A stretch of DNA of 64,000 nt from Bradyrhizobium erythrophlei. GTDB taxonomy: Bacteria > Pseudomonadota > Alphaproteobacteria > Rhizobiales > Xanthobacteraceae. Below the pieces are notes generated by a model. It saw only the letters and a program-made list of their open reading frames with translations. It did not search any database and was not told the DNA's origin. The translations under genes and the position numbers were made by a program. Positions 1-8,963 of the stretch are shown here, in pieces. The stretch is taken from assembly GCA_900129675.1 (NCBI GenBank), contig FSRD01000001.1, forward strand, positions 2,841,501-2,905,500. The letters run 5' to 3'. Every line of letters begins with the position of its first letter. Positions within the stretch are counted from its first letter, which is position 1.

Positions 1-75
1 GACCGGGAACTGCGGGCCGGGGAAACCGTCAGCCTGCAGCCCCGGCGCTACCGGATTTTTGCGGCGCAGCGCTGA
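1..75 (+). CDS. 3' end of an upstream gene (partial)
   Basis: Frame 1 is open from the first base and stops with TGA at 73-75, giving 24 codons that end in Tyr-Arg-Ile-Phe-Ala-Ala-Gln-Arg. The codons are GC-rich and typical of the region. A palindromic repeat follows directly, as expected after a gene end. Too little is present to name a family. Confidence 0.5.
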   Translation, partial: DRELRAGETVSLQPRRYRIFAAQR

Positions 76-80
76 CCCCC

Positions 81-180
81 TGTCATTCCGGGACGGTGCG
101 CCAGCACCAGACCTCAGGTCCGCAATTCCGCACGAGGGAATCTCGAGATTCCGGGTTCGCTTCGCGCCCCGGAATGACGT
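81..180. repeat. Intergenic palindromic repeat, 'GTCATTCCGG' family
   Basis: The stretch starts with GTCATTCCGGGAC and ends with CGCCCCGGAATGACG, so its two ends are inverted copies that could fold into one long hairpin. A related copy lies at 11650-11762. Elements like this are scattered between genes in Bradyrhizobium-type genomes. It sits between the end of the first gene and the CAP lipoprotein. Confidence 0.7.
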
Positions 181-257
181 CAAAAGCGGCTATCTTCACC
201 ATTCAGCCACGGTTGGTATGCAACAACTGCCCCTCAATTTTGGGGAAATTTCGAATC

Positions 258-752
258 ATGCGCGCCGGGGCCGCGATTTTAGGACTTTTGTTGCTGGGTG
301 GGTGCGCGGCAGACACCAAGATTCCGGACCAGCCCGCCATGTATCTCGACATGGCCCAGGCCGGCGCGATGCTCGATCCGCAGGCGGCGGCCATCATGAT
401 CTCGCAATACCGCCAGAACAACGGTCTTGGCACCGTGGCGGTCGACCTGGATCTGATGAAGCTCGCCGAACAGCAGTCCCAGGCGATGGCGAGCCGCAAC
501 AAGATGGATCATGACGTCAAGGCCCCGCTGGACAAACGGCTGGCGGCTTCCGGCTACCCGGCGACGCTGGCGGTGGAAAATGTGTCCGCCGGATATCACA
601 CCCTGGCGGAGGCGTTTTCCGGCTGGCGCGATTCACCGCCGCACAAGGCCAATATGCTCAAAAACGGTGTCACAAAATTGGGCATTGCGGCGAGCTATGC
701 TCCAAACACCAAGTACAAGGTGTTCTGGACGCTCATTCTTGCATCGACTTGA
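258..752 (+). CDS. CAP-domain lipoprotein
   Basis: 164 residues. The N-terminus is a lipoprotein signal with the lipobox Leu-Gly-Gly-Cys (Cys16), so the mature protein should be anchored to a membrane, probably in the periplasm. The rest resembles a bacterial CAP/SCP (cysteine-rich secretory protein-like) domain: a Glu-Asn-Val-Ser segment and the C-terminal Trp-x-x-Ser-x-x-His-x-x-Asn-x-Leu pattern are visible. ATG 258 is chosen because it starts the lipoprotein signal; the frame is open upstream to 96, but that extension runs through the repeat. The molecular role of bacterial CAP proteins is mostly unknown. It appears to be a single-gene unit. Confidence 0.8.
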   Translation: MRAGAAILGLLLLGGCAADTKIPDQPAMYLDMAQAGAMLDPQAAAIMISQYRQNNGLGTVAVDLDLMKLAEQQSQAMASRNKMDHDVKAPLDKRLAASGYPATLAVENVSAGYHTLAEAFSGWRDSPPHKANMLKNGVTKLGIAASYAPNTKYKVFWTLILAST

Positions 753-820
753 AGCATGATCCGGACCCGCGGGCCTTAGCGCAAAGCGGCACCGGTTTTT
801 GCGAAAAGAGCACGTTCAAA
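752..820. repeat. Intergenic repeat, 'GCATGATCC' family
   Basis: The sequence GAAGCATGATCCGGACC followed by an imperfect inverted copy (CCGGTTTTTGCGAAAAGAGCACG) resembles a short palindromic element common in Bradyrhizobium intergenic DNA. Degenerate relatives lie near 11123, 49213, 50565 and 55250. It directly abuts the CAP gene stop and may act as its terminator-like end. Confidence 0.5.
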
Positions 821-963
821 CAAAACGGTAGCGCGGGATGACGTTTCGAAGAAAAGCCATACCGCCCTATCGCGATAAACTCCGCGTGATCTTCCATTCC
901 ATCTCGCGGATTGACGCCGTCGCGAACTGCCGCCACGGTGGGGTGGCTATTGTCCTCTAATTG

Positions 964-2148
964 ATGGTCACAATGGATAGTTCCGGTTCCGCGCCAGCAA
1001 CGACGCCCGCGAAAGCGCAGCGCGTGCTGGTCCTGCAGGGCGGCGGTGCGCTCGGTTCCTATCAGGCCGGCGCCTTTCAGGCGCTGTGCCGCGCGGGCTT
1101 TGAGCCGGAATGGATCGCCGGCATCTCGATCGGCGCCATCAACTCTGCGATCATTGCCGGTAACTCGCCGGAAAAGCGCATCGACCGGCTGAAGGAATTC
1201 TGGGAGATGGTGTCATCCCCCGTGCCCTGGAATCCCGTCACGTCAGGCGACCGAGCGCGCTCGCTGTTCAACGAGACCAGCGCCGCCCTGATCGCCACCT
1301 TCGGTGTACCCGGCTTTTTCACGCCGCGTCTGCCGCCCGCGCCGCTGTGGCCGCCGGGCAGCCCGCAATCGCAGAGCTATTACGACACCTCGCCGCTGAA
1401 GAAGACACTGGAGCGGTTGGTCGATTTCGACCGCATCAACGATTTGAAGATGCGGCTCAGCGTCGGCGCGGTCGGCGTGACCTCGGGCAATTTCAGGTAT
1501 TTCGACAATTACGAGTTCAAGAAGCTCGGCAAGAAGATCGGCCCCGAGCACATCATGGCGTCCGGCGCGCTGCCGCCGGGCTTTCCGTCCGTCGAGATCG
1601 AAGGCGAGCATTACTGGGATGGCGGCATCGCCTCCAACACGCCGCTGGACTTCGTGCTCGATGAGGAAGTCAAGCGCGACCTGCTGATCTTCCAGGTCGA
1701 CCTGTTCTCGGCCCGCGGCCAGCTGCCGGTGTCGCTGCTCGATGCTGCGGAGCGCGAAAAGGACATTCGCTTTTCCAGCCGCACCCGCATGAACACCGAC
1801 AAGAACAAGCAGATTCACAACGCCCGCATGGCGCTGCGCGAGTTGCTTGGAAAGTTGCCGGATGATCTCAGGAACGATCCTTCGGTCAAAATTCTATGCC
1901 AGGCCGCCGAGGAAAACACCGTTACGGTGGTGCATCTGATCTACAAGAGCAAGAACTACGAATCCTCGTCCAAGGATTACGATTTTTCGCATGTCGGCAT
2001 GGTCGAGCACTGGAACGCGGGCGTCCGCGACGTTCATCTGTCGATGCGTCACAAGGATTGGCTGGAACGGCCGCAGTCCGGCGAGACTATGGTGACTTAC
2101 GATCTCACGGGGGACGGTACCGAGATCCCCGAAGCCAAAAAGGAGTGA
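964..2148 (+). CDS. Patatin-like phospholipase family protein (DUF3734 type)
   Basis: About 394 residues. Patatin hallmarks are present: the Gly-Gly-Gly-Ala-Leu-Gly oxyanion loop near residue 28, the nucleophile elbow Gly-Ile-Ser-Ile-Gly, and the catalytic Asp in Trp-Asp-Gly-Gly. The C-terminal third resembles DUF3734, often found behind this patatin type. The family consists of serine acyl-hydrolases acting on lipids; the substrate here is unknown. A TTG at 961 and an ATG at 973 are alternative starts and no ribosome site separates them. The next gene begins 7 bases after the stop, its AAGGAG site overlapping this gene's end, so the two are co-transcribed. Pairing with 3-hydroxybutyrate dehydrogenase suggests a link to lipid or polyhydroxybutyrate turnover (inference). 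Confidence 0.85.
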   Translation: MVTMDSSGSAPATTPAKAQRVLVLQGGGALGSYQAGAFQALCRAGFEPEWIAGISIGAINSAIIAGNSPEKRIDRLKEFWEMVSSPVPWNPVTSGDRARSLFNETSAALIATFGVPGFFTPRLPPAPLWPPGSPQSQSYYDTSPLKKTLERLVDFDRINDLKMRLSVGAVGVTSGNFRYFDNYEFKKLGKKIGPEHIMASGALPPGFPSVEIEGEHYWDGGIASNTPLDFVLDEEVKRDLLIFQVDLFSARGQLPVSLLDAAEREKDIRFSSRTRMNTDKNKQIHNARMALRELLGKLPDDLRNDPSVKILCQAAEENTVTVVHLIYKSKNYESSSKDYDFSHVGMVEHWNAGVRDVHLSMRHKDWLERPQSGETMVTYDLTGDGTEIPEAKKE

Positions 2149-2155
2149 AGCAGAT

Positions 2156-2944
2156 ATGGGTACGTTGACAGGCAAGACCGCCGTAGTGACCGGCTCGACC
2201 AGCGGCATCGGATTGGCTTACGCGCGCGCCTTCGCCGGCGCCGGCGCCAACATCGTTCTCAACGGCATGGGCGTGCCCGCCGATATCGAGAAGGAACGCT
2301 CCGGCATCGAGACCGATTTCAAGGTCAAGGCGGTGCACTCGCCCGCTGACATGACCAAGCCCGCCGAGATCGCCGAAATGATCGCGCTCGGCGAAAAGAC
2401 CTTCGGCTCGGTCGATATCCTCGTCAACAATGCCGGCATCCAGTTCGTGTCGCCGATCGAGGAGTTTCCGCCCGAAAAATGGGAAATGATCATCGCGATC
2501 AATCTGTCGTCGGCGTTTTACGGCATCCGTGCCGCCGTGCCGGGCATGAAGAAGCGCGGCTGGGGCCGCATCATCAACACGGCCTCCGCGCATTCGCTGG
2601 TGGCTTCGCCGTTCAAGTCGGCCTATGTGTCGGCCAAGCACGGCATCGCCGGCCTGACCAAGACCGCGGCGCTGGAGCTTGCGACCTTCAAGATCACCTG
2701 CAACTGCATCAGCCCCGGCTACGTCTGGACGCCGCTGGTCGAACATCAGATTCCCGAGACCATGAAGGCGCGCAACCTGACCAAGGAGCAGGTCATCCGT
2801 GACGTGCTGCTGGAGGCGCAGCCCACCAAGGAGTTCGTGACCTCCGAGCAGGTCGCGGCGCTGGCGCTGTTCCTGTGCGGCGACGATGCCGCCCAGATCA
2901 CCGGCGCCAACCTCTCGATCGACGGCGGCTGGACCGCGGAGTAG
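2156..2944 (+). CDS. bdhA: 3-hydroxybutyrate dehydrogenase (SDR family)
   Basis: 262 residues, the usual length for D-beta-hydroxybutyrate dehydrogenase, which interconverts 3-hydroxybutyrate and acetoacetate with NAD. Visible: the cofactor motif Thr-Gly-Ser-Thr-Ser-Gly-Ile-Gly (12-19), Asn-Asn-Ala-Gly (91-94), catalytic Ser144, Tyr157 and Lys161 (Tyr-Val-Ser-Ala-Lys), and the C-terminal Ile-Asp-Gly-Gly-Trp-Thr-Ala typical of this subfamily. It is the second gene of a two-gene operon with the patatin. In rhizobia this enzyme lies on the polyhydroxybutyrate degradation route. The specific substrate is inferred from overall similarity to the bdh subgroup. Confidence 0.85.
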   Translation: MGTLTGKTAVVTGSTSGIGLAYARAFAGAGANIVLNGMGVPADIEKERSGIETDFKVKAVHSPADMTKPAEIAEMIALGEKTFGSVDILVNNAGIQFVSPIEEFPPEKWEMIIAINLSSAFYGIRAAVPGMKKRGWGRIINTASAHSLVASPFKSAYVSAKHGIAGLTKTAALELATFKITCNCISPGYVWTPLVEHQIPETMKARNLTKEQVIRDVLLEAQPTKEFVTSEQVAALALFLCGDDAAQITGANLSIDGGWTAE

Positions 2945-2951
2945 GGGTACC

Positions 2952-3090
2952 CGTCATGCCCCGCGAAAGCGGGGCATCCAGTACGCCGCGGCTTATCGGT
3001 TCAGCGCTAACGTCTCTGGAATAATGGATCACCCGCTGGAGCCTGTCATCGGGCTCGCCGAAGGCGAGACCCGGTGGCAGGTGATGACAA
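2952..3090. repeat. Intergenic repeat, 'CCCCGCGAAAGCGGGG' family
   Basis: Begins with the perfect hairpin CCCCGC-GAAA-GCGGGG, continues with ATCCAGTACGCCGCGGCTT, and ends with GGCAGGTGATGAC after ATGGATCACCCGC. A close copy lies at 56420-56525 before the 5-formyl-THF cyclo-ligase gene. It sits between two convergent genes and could serve as a bidirectional transcript end. Confidence 0.75.
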
Positions 3091-3097
3091 CTGGCAG

Positions 3098-4465
3098 CTA
3101 TTTCCCGAACGCCAGCACGTGCAGCCCAAGGCGCTGCCGCACGATCCAGAACAACAGCACGGTCTCGAACGCGAGCGAGATCGAGGTCGCGGCCGCGGCG
3201 CCATGGCCGCCGAAGCGCGGCACCAGCACGACGCACAGCACCAAATTCATGACAAAGGAGAGCGCATAGGCCAGCGCGCAGATGTGCTGATGGCCGAGCA
3301 TGTTGAGGAGCCGTTCGACCGGGCCGATCGCCGAGCGCACCACAAGGCCGATCGCGGCGATGAACATGATGTCGTAGCCGCCGACGAATTGCGGACCGAA
3401 CAGCCACAACAACGGCTTGCCCAGCGCCAGCAGCGCGACGGTTGCGGCGAGCGAGGGCCAGAAAGTCCAGTTGATCGCATGGCCCACATAGGCCTCGAGC
3501 CGCGGCTTGTCGCCGAGCGCGTGATATTCGGCAAAACGGTGCGCGGTCGTTGCCGCCATCGCGTAGTGAATGAAGGACACCAGCGCCAGCGTCTTGACGA
3601 CCGCGAAATAGACGCCGACCTCTTCCGACGAGCGGAACTGCTGCAGCACCAGCACGTCGGTGTAGGACAACAAAAGATAGAAGCTTTCCACCAGCAGGAT
3701 CGGCAGCGAGACCGCGAGCCAGCCGCGGAAATCATATGTCTTGGCGCCCGGCTCGATATGCCTGCCGAGCTTGCGGTTCAGCACCACCATCTGCCCGAGC
3801 ATGGCGATCCAGACCGCGCCGGCGCTGGCCAGCATCGCGACGGTTGCGCCGAGGTGGAAGCCGAGCGCAAAGGCGCCTGCGGTGAGGCCGATGATCAGCG
3901 ACTGGCGGACGATGAATTGCGGCATCAATCCGAGCCGCATCCAGTCATGCGACCGCGCAATGCCATCCTGGGTGTTGGCGACCACGAAGGCCGGCAGCGT
4001 CAGGCAGCCGATATAGAGCGGCAAAACGGCGTTGGCGTCGATCCAGGGCGATAGCGTTTTGACGAGGCCCGCCAGCAGCAGCGAGACGATGGAGGATACC
4101 GCGAAGGTCAACCAGCGGCTGCCGGACAGGAAGCCGCGCAGCAGCGCGTGCTCGCCGCGGGCGCGGTATTCCGGAATGAGCTTTTGCGCGGACGCCGAGA
4201 TGCCGAAATCCATCATGCTGCCGAGCAGCAGCACCCAGGTCCAGACATAGACATAGACGCCGTAATCCGAGCCGCCCATCCAGCGCGCCAGCAGGATCTG
4301 CGACAAATAGGCCAGCGCCGCGCTGAAAACGCGGATGATGAAGATCGTGCCGGCCAGGCGCTTGGTCACGGAGGCTTCGCTCGAGCCGCCAAAAAAACGG
4401 CCCGCCATCGATCGCATGCGAGCGATCACGCCGGCAGACGAAACGGTTGTGGATTGGGTGTCCAT
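3098..4465 (-). CDS. Oligosaccharide flippase / polysaccharide biosynthesis membrane protein
   Basis: 455 residues, strongly hydrophobic, with roughly a dozen predicted membrane helices along its length, matching MOP-superfamily (Wzx-like) exporters that flip lipid-linked sugars across the inner membrane. The N-terminal helix followed by Leu-Ala-Arg-Trp-Met-Gly-Gly-Ser-Asp-Tyr-Gly-Val-Tyr matches the usual start of this family (the 'LGPEDYG' region). ATG 4465 is preferred over a TTG three codons upstream. It stands alone with repeats on both sides, so its sugar pathway cannot be read from context. Confidence 0.8.
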   Translation of the reverse strand: MDTQSTTVSSAGVIARMRSMAGRFFGGSSEASVTKRLAGTIFIIRVFSAALAYLSQILLARWMGGSDYGVYVYVWTWVLLLGSMMDFGISASAQKLIPEYRARGEHALLRGFLSGSRWLTFAVSSIVSLLLAGLVKTLSPWIDANAVLPLYIGCLTLPAFVVANTQDGIARSHDWMRLGLMPQFIVRQSLIIGLTAGAFALGFHLGATVAMLASAGAVWIAMLGQMVVLNRKLGRHIEPGAKTYDFRGWLAVSLPILLVESFYLLLSYTDVLVLQQFRSSEEVGVYFAVVKTLALVSFIHYAMAATTAHRFAEYHALGDKPRLEAYVGHAINWTFWPSLAATVALLALGKPLLWLFGPQFVGGYDIMFIAAIGLVVRSAIGPVERLLNMLGHQHICALAYALSFVMNLVLCVVLVPRFGGHGAAAATSISLAFETVLLFWIVRQRLGLHVLAFGK

Positions 4466-4565
4466 CACGGCCAAGGCGGAAATTCCTGAAAGCGCGGCCA
4501 GAGAGCGGCGATGGTCCGATCTATCAACGATTCGTTAAGATTAGGTTGGGTGCGCGTTACCTCCA

Positions 4566-4695
4566 TCGTCGTCCCGGCGAAGGCCGGGACCCATAACCAC
4601 AGGATGTGGTTGTTGAAGGAAGGTGTCTACCAACTCGCCCAACTACGCCGGCCGCGGTGTATGGGTCCCGGCTCAAGGCCGGGACGACGAGACTA
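4566..4695. repeat. Intergenic repeat, 'CGTCCCGGCGAAGGCCGGGACC' family
   Basis: Starts CGTCGTCCCGGCGAAGGCCGG, carries CCATAACCACAGG internally, and ends with the inverted copy GGCTCAAGGCCGGGACGACGAG. The whole 130 bases can fold back on itself. A second partial copy at 18232-18320 shares the internal CATAACCACAGG block. It separates the flippase from the DsbD-N-like gene. Confidence 0.75.
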
Positions 4696-5532
4696 ATTCA
4701 AATTGATATTGAATTCATACGCCTTGTCGCCGCCGACCAGCGTCAGTTTGAGCGCGGCGCCTTCCGCGGTTGCACCCGGCGGCAGACCGTCGAGTTCGAA
4801 GACAAAACGCTTCACCCCGGGCGGGCCGTCCTCGACCAGCTTTGGAACCGGCAACGCCCAGTCCGGGGTCGGCCCCTCGACGAACAGGCTGACATCCTTG
4901 GCCTCGGGCGCGGTGACGTCGACCAGCACGTTCGCCTTGCCGTCGCGCTTGACGTCACGGATGGTGAGCGGATTGGGATCGCCGATATTGGCGTGCTTGG
5001 GGACGGTGTCCAGCGCGGCCGACAGTTCGGCGTCCGAGGTGCTTGCGACGCTGGCGAAAGCTAGCTCGGCGCTGGCCTCGACGGGAATGCAGAGCTTTTC
5101 GCAGACCGCGTAATTGATGTCGGCGCGCAGTGTTACCGGCTTGTCGGCATTCTTGGCGACGATCCTGAGCGGCAGCACGATCTGATGCGTGTAGCCCAGC
5201 GACGAACCGCCCGCGCCGTCGTCGAACTTGGTCGGGGCCGGCCACAGCACCGTCACGGCTTCGACATTTTCCGATTTGGAGAAATCGAACCGCGGCGGAA
5301 CCCCGGAATCGCCGGGCGTCCGCCAATAGGTGTGCCATCCCGGCTGCAGCTTGACCGCGATGCCGCCGAGCAATACCGCGCCGCTGCGCGATCCCGCCAG
5401 CAACCGGACGGCCGAATGGCTGTCGCGTTGCCACGGCGAGGCATCCTCGGCACGAACCTCGATTGCGGCGCACGCGACAGACAATGTGGCGGCAAAGCCG
5501 AGCGCGGCGCGGATGGGAACTAAGGCGGTCAT
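4693..5532 (-). CDS. Protein-disulfide reductase DsbD N-terminal-domain-like periplasmic protein
   Basis: 279 residues with a signal peptide (about residues 1-28, ending Val-Arg-Ala-Glu-Asp). The body resembles the periplasmic DsbD-alpha domain: a Trp-His-Thr-Tyr-Trp-Arg-Thr-Pro-Gly-Asp-Ser-Gly motif near residue 66 and a Cys-x-x-x-Cys pair (Cys144, Cys148) in Tyr-Ala-Val-Cys-Glu-Lys-Leu-Cys-Ile-Pro. There is no membrane domain or thioredoxin domain, so this is a free-standing version, also seen in other alphaproteobacteria. It probably takes part in thiol transfer or metal handling in the periplasm (inference). It is transcribed divergently from yqgE. Confidence 0.75.
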   Translation of the reverse strand: MTALVPIRAALGFAATLSVACAAIEVRAEDASPWQRDSHSAVRLLAGSRSGAVLLGGIAVKLQPGWHTYWRTPGDSGVPPRFDFSKSENVEAVTVLWPAPTKFDDGAGGSSLGYTHQIVLPLRIVAKNADKPVTLRADINYAVCEKLCIPVEASAELAFASVASTSDAELSAALDTVPKHANIGDPNPLTIRDVKRDGKANVLVDVTAPEAKDVSLFVEGPTPDWALPVPKLVEDGPPGVKRFVFELDGLPPGATAEGAALKLTLVGGDKAYEFNINLN

Positions 5533-5578
5533 GACAGGTCTTTACAGGCAAGTTTCCCCGCAAACCATTGAATTGCTT

Positions 5579-5604
5579 GTGATGCGCCGCCTTTGCGGCG
5601 CGAA
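5579..5604. repeat. Short inverted repeat between divergent genes
   Basis: GCGCCGC and GCGGCGC are separated by four bases in the 134-base space between the DsbD-like gene and yqgE. No T-run follows on either strand, so it is not a standard terminator. It may be a regulator site or chance in GC-rich DNA. Confidence 0.35.
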
Positions 5605-5666
5605 CTTAATTTGACAGAACCGCCATCCAATATCAGGATGTGAATCGGCAGGAGAAGGGTTTGCGG

Positions 5667-6332
5667 ATGAGCCCTGCAGGCAAGATACCGAAGCCCGTTG
5701 GCGGCGAGGCTCCTGGGGTCAAGGCGGCCGGCATTGGCCATAATTCGTCCGATGACGGTTATCTCGACGGCCAGTTGCTGATCGCCATGCCGGTCATGGG
5801 CGATCCGCGTTTCGAGCGCTCCGTCATTTACATGTGCGCGCATTCCTCCGAAGGCGCCATGGGCATCATCGTCAATCGCCCGGCGGGCAGCATCGATTTC
5901 CCGGGATTGCTGGTGCAGCTCGACATCATCAAGACCGCCGACCAGATCACGCTGCCGGAAAACGCCGAGACCATGAAGGTGCTGAAGGGCGGCCCGGTCG
6001 ATACCGGCCGCGGCTTCGTGCTGCATTCCAGCGATTTCCACATCAAGGATGCCACCCTCAACATCGACGAGGGCATCTGTCTGACCGCGACCGTCGACAT
6101 CCTCAAGGCAATCGCGAAGGGCGCGGGACCCAAGCATGCGATTCTGGCGCTGGGTTATGCCGGCTGGGCGCCGGGGCAACTGGAAAACGAAATCCAGCAC
6201 AATGGCTGGCTGCATTGCGATGCCGATCCGGATCTGATCTTCGGCGACGATGTCGAGGAGAAATACCAGCGCGCCCTGCGCAAGATCGGGATCGATCTCG
6301 GCATGCTGTCGAACGAAGCCGGCCACGCGTAG
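5667..6332 (+). CDS. yqgE: YqgE/AlgH family protein (UPF0301)
   Basis: 221 residues. Clear family motifs are Gly-Gln-Leu-Leu-Ile-Ala-Met-Pro near the start, Met-Gly-Ile-Ile-Val-Asn-Arg-Pro, and the C-terminal [11 protein letters not shown]. ATG 5667 is chosen because GGAGAAGG lies 8 bases upstream; a GTG at 5640 is in frame but has no ribosome site. The family is very widespread and its biochemical role is unsettled. The gene stands alone, with a repeat just downstream. Confidence 0.9.
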   Translation: MSPAGKIPKPVGGEAPGVKAAGIGHNSSDDGYLDGQLLIAMPVMGDPRFERSVIYMCAHSSEGAMGIIVNRPAGSIDFPGLLVQLDIIKTADQITLPENAETMKVLKGGPVDTGRGFVLHSSDFHIKDATLNIDEGICLTATVDILKAIAKGAGPKHAILALGYAGWAPGQLENEIQHNGWLHCDADPDLIFGDDVEEKYQRALRKIGIDLGMLSNEAGHA

Positions 6333-6348
6333 CGGCGCATTCCCGGAT

Positions 6349-6480
6349 GGTAGGGTGGGCAAAGCCAACGGGTCGCGCGAATGCGCGCCCGATGACCGGC
6401 TTCGCGTGCCCACCATTCAAGACAACGATTTGGATAGATGGTGGGCACGGCGCAAGAGCGCCTTTGCCCACCCTACGAAT
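6349..6480. repeat. Intergenic repeat, 'GTAGGGTGGGCAAAG' family
   Basis: The left end GTAGGGTGGGCAAAG is repeated in inverted form at the right end (CTTTGCCCACCCTACG), with internal GTGCCCACCATT and ATGGTGGGCAC also inverted. The middle shares GGTCGCGCGAATGCGCGCCCGATGA with the 'CATTGCGAGGAGC' repeats at 16162, 34437 and 36925, so the families exchange modules. It lies between convergent yqgE and the dioxygenase gene. Confidence 0.75.
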
Positions 6481-6514
6481 TGGCGGATTGCCCGGCGTTC
6501 GCCGGGACGGCGAT

Positions 6515-7405
6515 CTACTCCGCCGCCTGCTGCGCGACCGTCGGCTGCGTTCCCGCCACCGTGGCGCGGCGCATGTCGCGGGGCTGCGACTGGTCGTAGC
6601 GACGGACGCGGTGCATGGTCTGGCGGTTGTCCCACATGATGAGGTCATGCACCGTCCATTTGTGGACGTGGACGAATTCCGGTTGCGTGGCGTGCTCGGT
6701 GAGATCGCGCAGCAACAGCCGGGCTTCGGGCACGCTCATGCCGAGGATCGCACCCGCATGCGACGACAGGTACAGCGACTTGCGGCCATGCACCGGATGG
6801 GTGCGCACCAGCCGCTGCCGCACCGGCTTGAACATTTCCTTCTCTTCATCGGTGTAGTCGAGGAAGCCGAGCGATCCCCGTGAATACATCAGGGAGTGTT
6901 CGCAGATCATGTCCTCGATTTCGGCCTTGGTCTCGTCGTCGAGCGCATCATAGGCCGCGCGCATGTCCGCGAATTCGGTGTTGCCGCCCTTCGGGTTCAC
7001 CACCCGCGCCGAGAGCAGCGAGAATTTTGCCGGGATCGGACGGAACGAACTATCGGAATGCCAGAGGCAATTGCCGAGATTGAACAGATGGGCACGACTG
7101 TCACGTGGCAGCGGTTTGCCGTCCCGGTCGAGATTGGAAACGTCGTTGAGTCCGGTCGAGGCCAGCCGCGACTCATGCGGCTTGACGACATTGCCGCCGC
7201 GCGGATTCTCGCGCTCGCCGAAATTCAGCGCGAAGGCCATTTGCTGCGCATCGGTAATGTCCTGCCCGCGAAACAGCAGCACGGCATATTTGTCCATGCC
7301 GGCCTCGATATCCCGAGCCTCCTGCGGCGTCAGCGGCTGGCGCAGATCGACGCCGGAAACCTCGCCGAAAAAATGCTTGCCGAGCTGCCGGATCGTGACC
7401 GTCAT
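6515..7405 (-). CDS. TauD/TfdA family 2-oxoglutarate-dependent dioxygenase
   Basis: 296 residues. The iron triad is visible: His116 and Asp118 in Trp-His-Ser-Asp-Ser-Ser-Phe, and distal His265 in Gln-Thr-Met-His-Arg-Val. Arg280 is placed to bind 2-oxoglutarate. The overall pattern is closest to the TfdA-alpha branch known from Bradyrhizobium, which oxidises aryloxyalkanoic acids or sulfonates, but the substrate cannot be read from sequence. ATG 7405 is chosen: GAGGAG lies 9 bases upstream, while the frame is open to 7525. No transporter or partner gene lies beside it; its upstream side abuts a transposase gene. Confidence 0.85.
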   Translation of the reverse strand: MTVTIRQLGKHFFGEVSGVDLRQPLTPQEARDIEAGMDKYAVLLFRGQDITDAQQMAFALNFGERENPRGGNVVKPHESRLASTGLNDVSNLDRDGKPLPRDSRAHLFNLGNCLWHSDSSFRPIPAKFSLLSARVVNPKGGNTEFADMRAAYDALDDETKAEIEDMICEHSLMYSRGSLGFLDYTDEEKEMFKPVRQRLVRTHPVHGRKSLYLSSHAGAILGMSVPEARLLLRDLTEHATQPEFVHVHKWTVHDLIMWDNRQTMHRVRRYDQSQPRDMRRATVAGTQPTVAQQAAE

Positions 7406-7603
7406 GGCATTTATCTCCTCAAGCGCGGGCGGTTGTCCCGCTTCGTTTGGATGAAAAACTACTCCCGGGCATCTCGATGTCAACGCCGCGCAGGGCATGC
7501 GGCATTGCGCTAAGGCCTCGCCCACGAATAAGTGAATCTGCGTTTATTGGCGGTTTCATGTGGTGGGATTCCCCCACGGGCATGATGCTTGTAGCATATC
7601 GGT

Positions 7604-8821
7604 GTGATTGATGAATCGGCCATCCGCCAGCGATTTGAGGCGCTCGATCCTTTGCTGGACGAACGCGGACGGCGGCGTTTTGTGGCGGCGGAGGCGTTGA
7701 CGGCGGGTCACGGAGGCATCGTCGCAGTGTCGCGGGCCACTGGGGTAGCTCGCAGCACAATTGGGCGCGCGCTCGAGGAATTGCGCAGTGGCGAGCACCC
7801 TGATCCAGAACGGATCCGCAGGCCGGGTGGTGGACGTAAGCCCCTGATTACGACGGATCCGCGTCTTCTCGATGATCTGCGCTCACTGGTCGAGCCGGCG
7901 ACGCGAGGTGATCCGCAATCGCCGATGTTGTGGACCTCGAAGAGCTTGCGCAAGCTTACCGAGGGCTTGGGCCGCATGGGCCATACGATCGGCCGCACCC
8001 TGGTCAGCAAGCTGTTGCACCAGCTCGACTATAGTTTGCAGGCCAACCGCAAGACGCGAGAGGGATCGAACCATATCGATCGCGATGCCCAATTCCACTA
8101 CATCAACGATCGCGTCAAAGAGGCGCTTGCCTCCGGCAACCCGGCGATCTCCGTCGATACCAAGAAGAAGGAGTTGGTTGGCGATTTCAAAAACGGCGGA
8201 CGGGAATGGCGGCCGAAGGGTTCACCCGAAGAAGTGCGCGTCCACGACTTCGTCATTCCCGAACTCGGGCGAGCCGTGCCCTATGGCATCTACGACATTG
8301 CCGGCAACACCGGCTGGGTCAGTGTCGGCATCGACCATGACACCGCGGCTTTCGCAACCAACGCCATTCGAAGCTGGTGGCAATCGATGGGCCGGGAGCG
8401 CTATCCCATGGCCAAAAGCCTGCTGATCACTGCCGATGGCGGCGGCAGCAACGGCTCACGGGTGCGGCTGTGGAAGCTGGAGCTGCAAAAGCTGGCCGAC
8501 GAACTCGATATCCCGATCTCCGTCTGTCACTTGCCGCCAGGCACCAGCAAGTGGAACAAGATCGAGCATCGCCTCTTCTCCTTCATCACCAGCAACTGGC
8601 GTGGAAAGCCGCTGATCAGCCATCAGGTGATCGTTCAGCTGATCGGCGCGACAACTACAAAAACCGGTCTCAAGGTCCGTTGCCAGCTCGATCCCACGAC
8701 CTACCCTGCCGGCATCAAGGTCTCCGACCACGAACTCGCCGCCGTGAACATCACCCGCCATGAATTCCACGGCGAATGGAATTATACAATCAGCCCAAAG
8801 GCCCGCACCTTGCAGCGTTAG
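7604..8821 (+). mobile_element. ISAzo13-family transposase gene (insertion sequence)
   Basis: 405 residues from a GTG start. The N-terminal winged region (Ala-Glu-Ala-Leu-Thr-Ala-Gly-His-Gly-Gly) is followed by a DDE-type catalytic core; Asp residues in Ala-Ile-Ser-Val-Asp-Thr-Lys-Lys-Lys and Ile-Thr-Ala-Asp-Gly-Gly-Gly, and the late Trp-Asn-Lys-Ile-Glu-His-Arg-Leu-Phe Glu, form the usual triad. The length and these blocks match ISAzo13/ISAz013 transposases. The frame is intact. I could not define terminal inverted repeats or a target duplication, so the limits given are those of the gene. Confidence 0.85.
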
Positions 8822-8842
8822 TTTGCGGACGATGCCTAATTC

Positions 8843-8960
8843 CGCGTCCCGGACGCGGTGCAGCGTCTCTTGACGGTGCGCCGCAGAGCCGGACCCACGC
8901 CGCGAACATGGACCCCGGATCAGCGGCGCAACATTTCATATTGCGCAGCATCCGGGGAAC
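8843..8960. repeat. Intergenic repeat, 'GTCCCGGACGCGGTGCAGCGT' family
   Basis: Contains CGCGTCCCGGACGCGGTGCA then GCCGCAGAGCCGGACCCACG. The same blocks recur at 38105-38225 and 51830-51958. Between the transposase and an SDR gene; it may mark one flank of the insertion. Confidence 0.7.
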
Positions 8961-8963
8961 GCC

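Noticed and set aside
96..257. Longer N-terminus for the CAP lipoprotein
   Set aside because: It reads through a palindromic repeat and would bury the lipoprotein signal inside the protein.
7545..8840. Imperfect direct repeat (GCGTTTATTGGCGG / GCGTTAGTTTGCGG) flanking the transposase gene
   Set aside because: Eleven of fourteen matches in direct, not inverted, orientation; too weak to call insertion-sequence ends or a target duplication.
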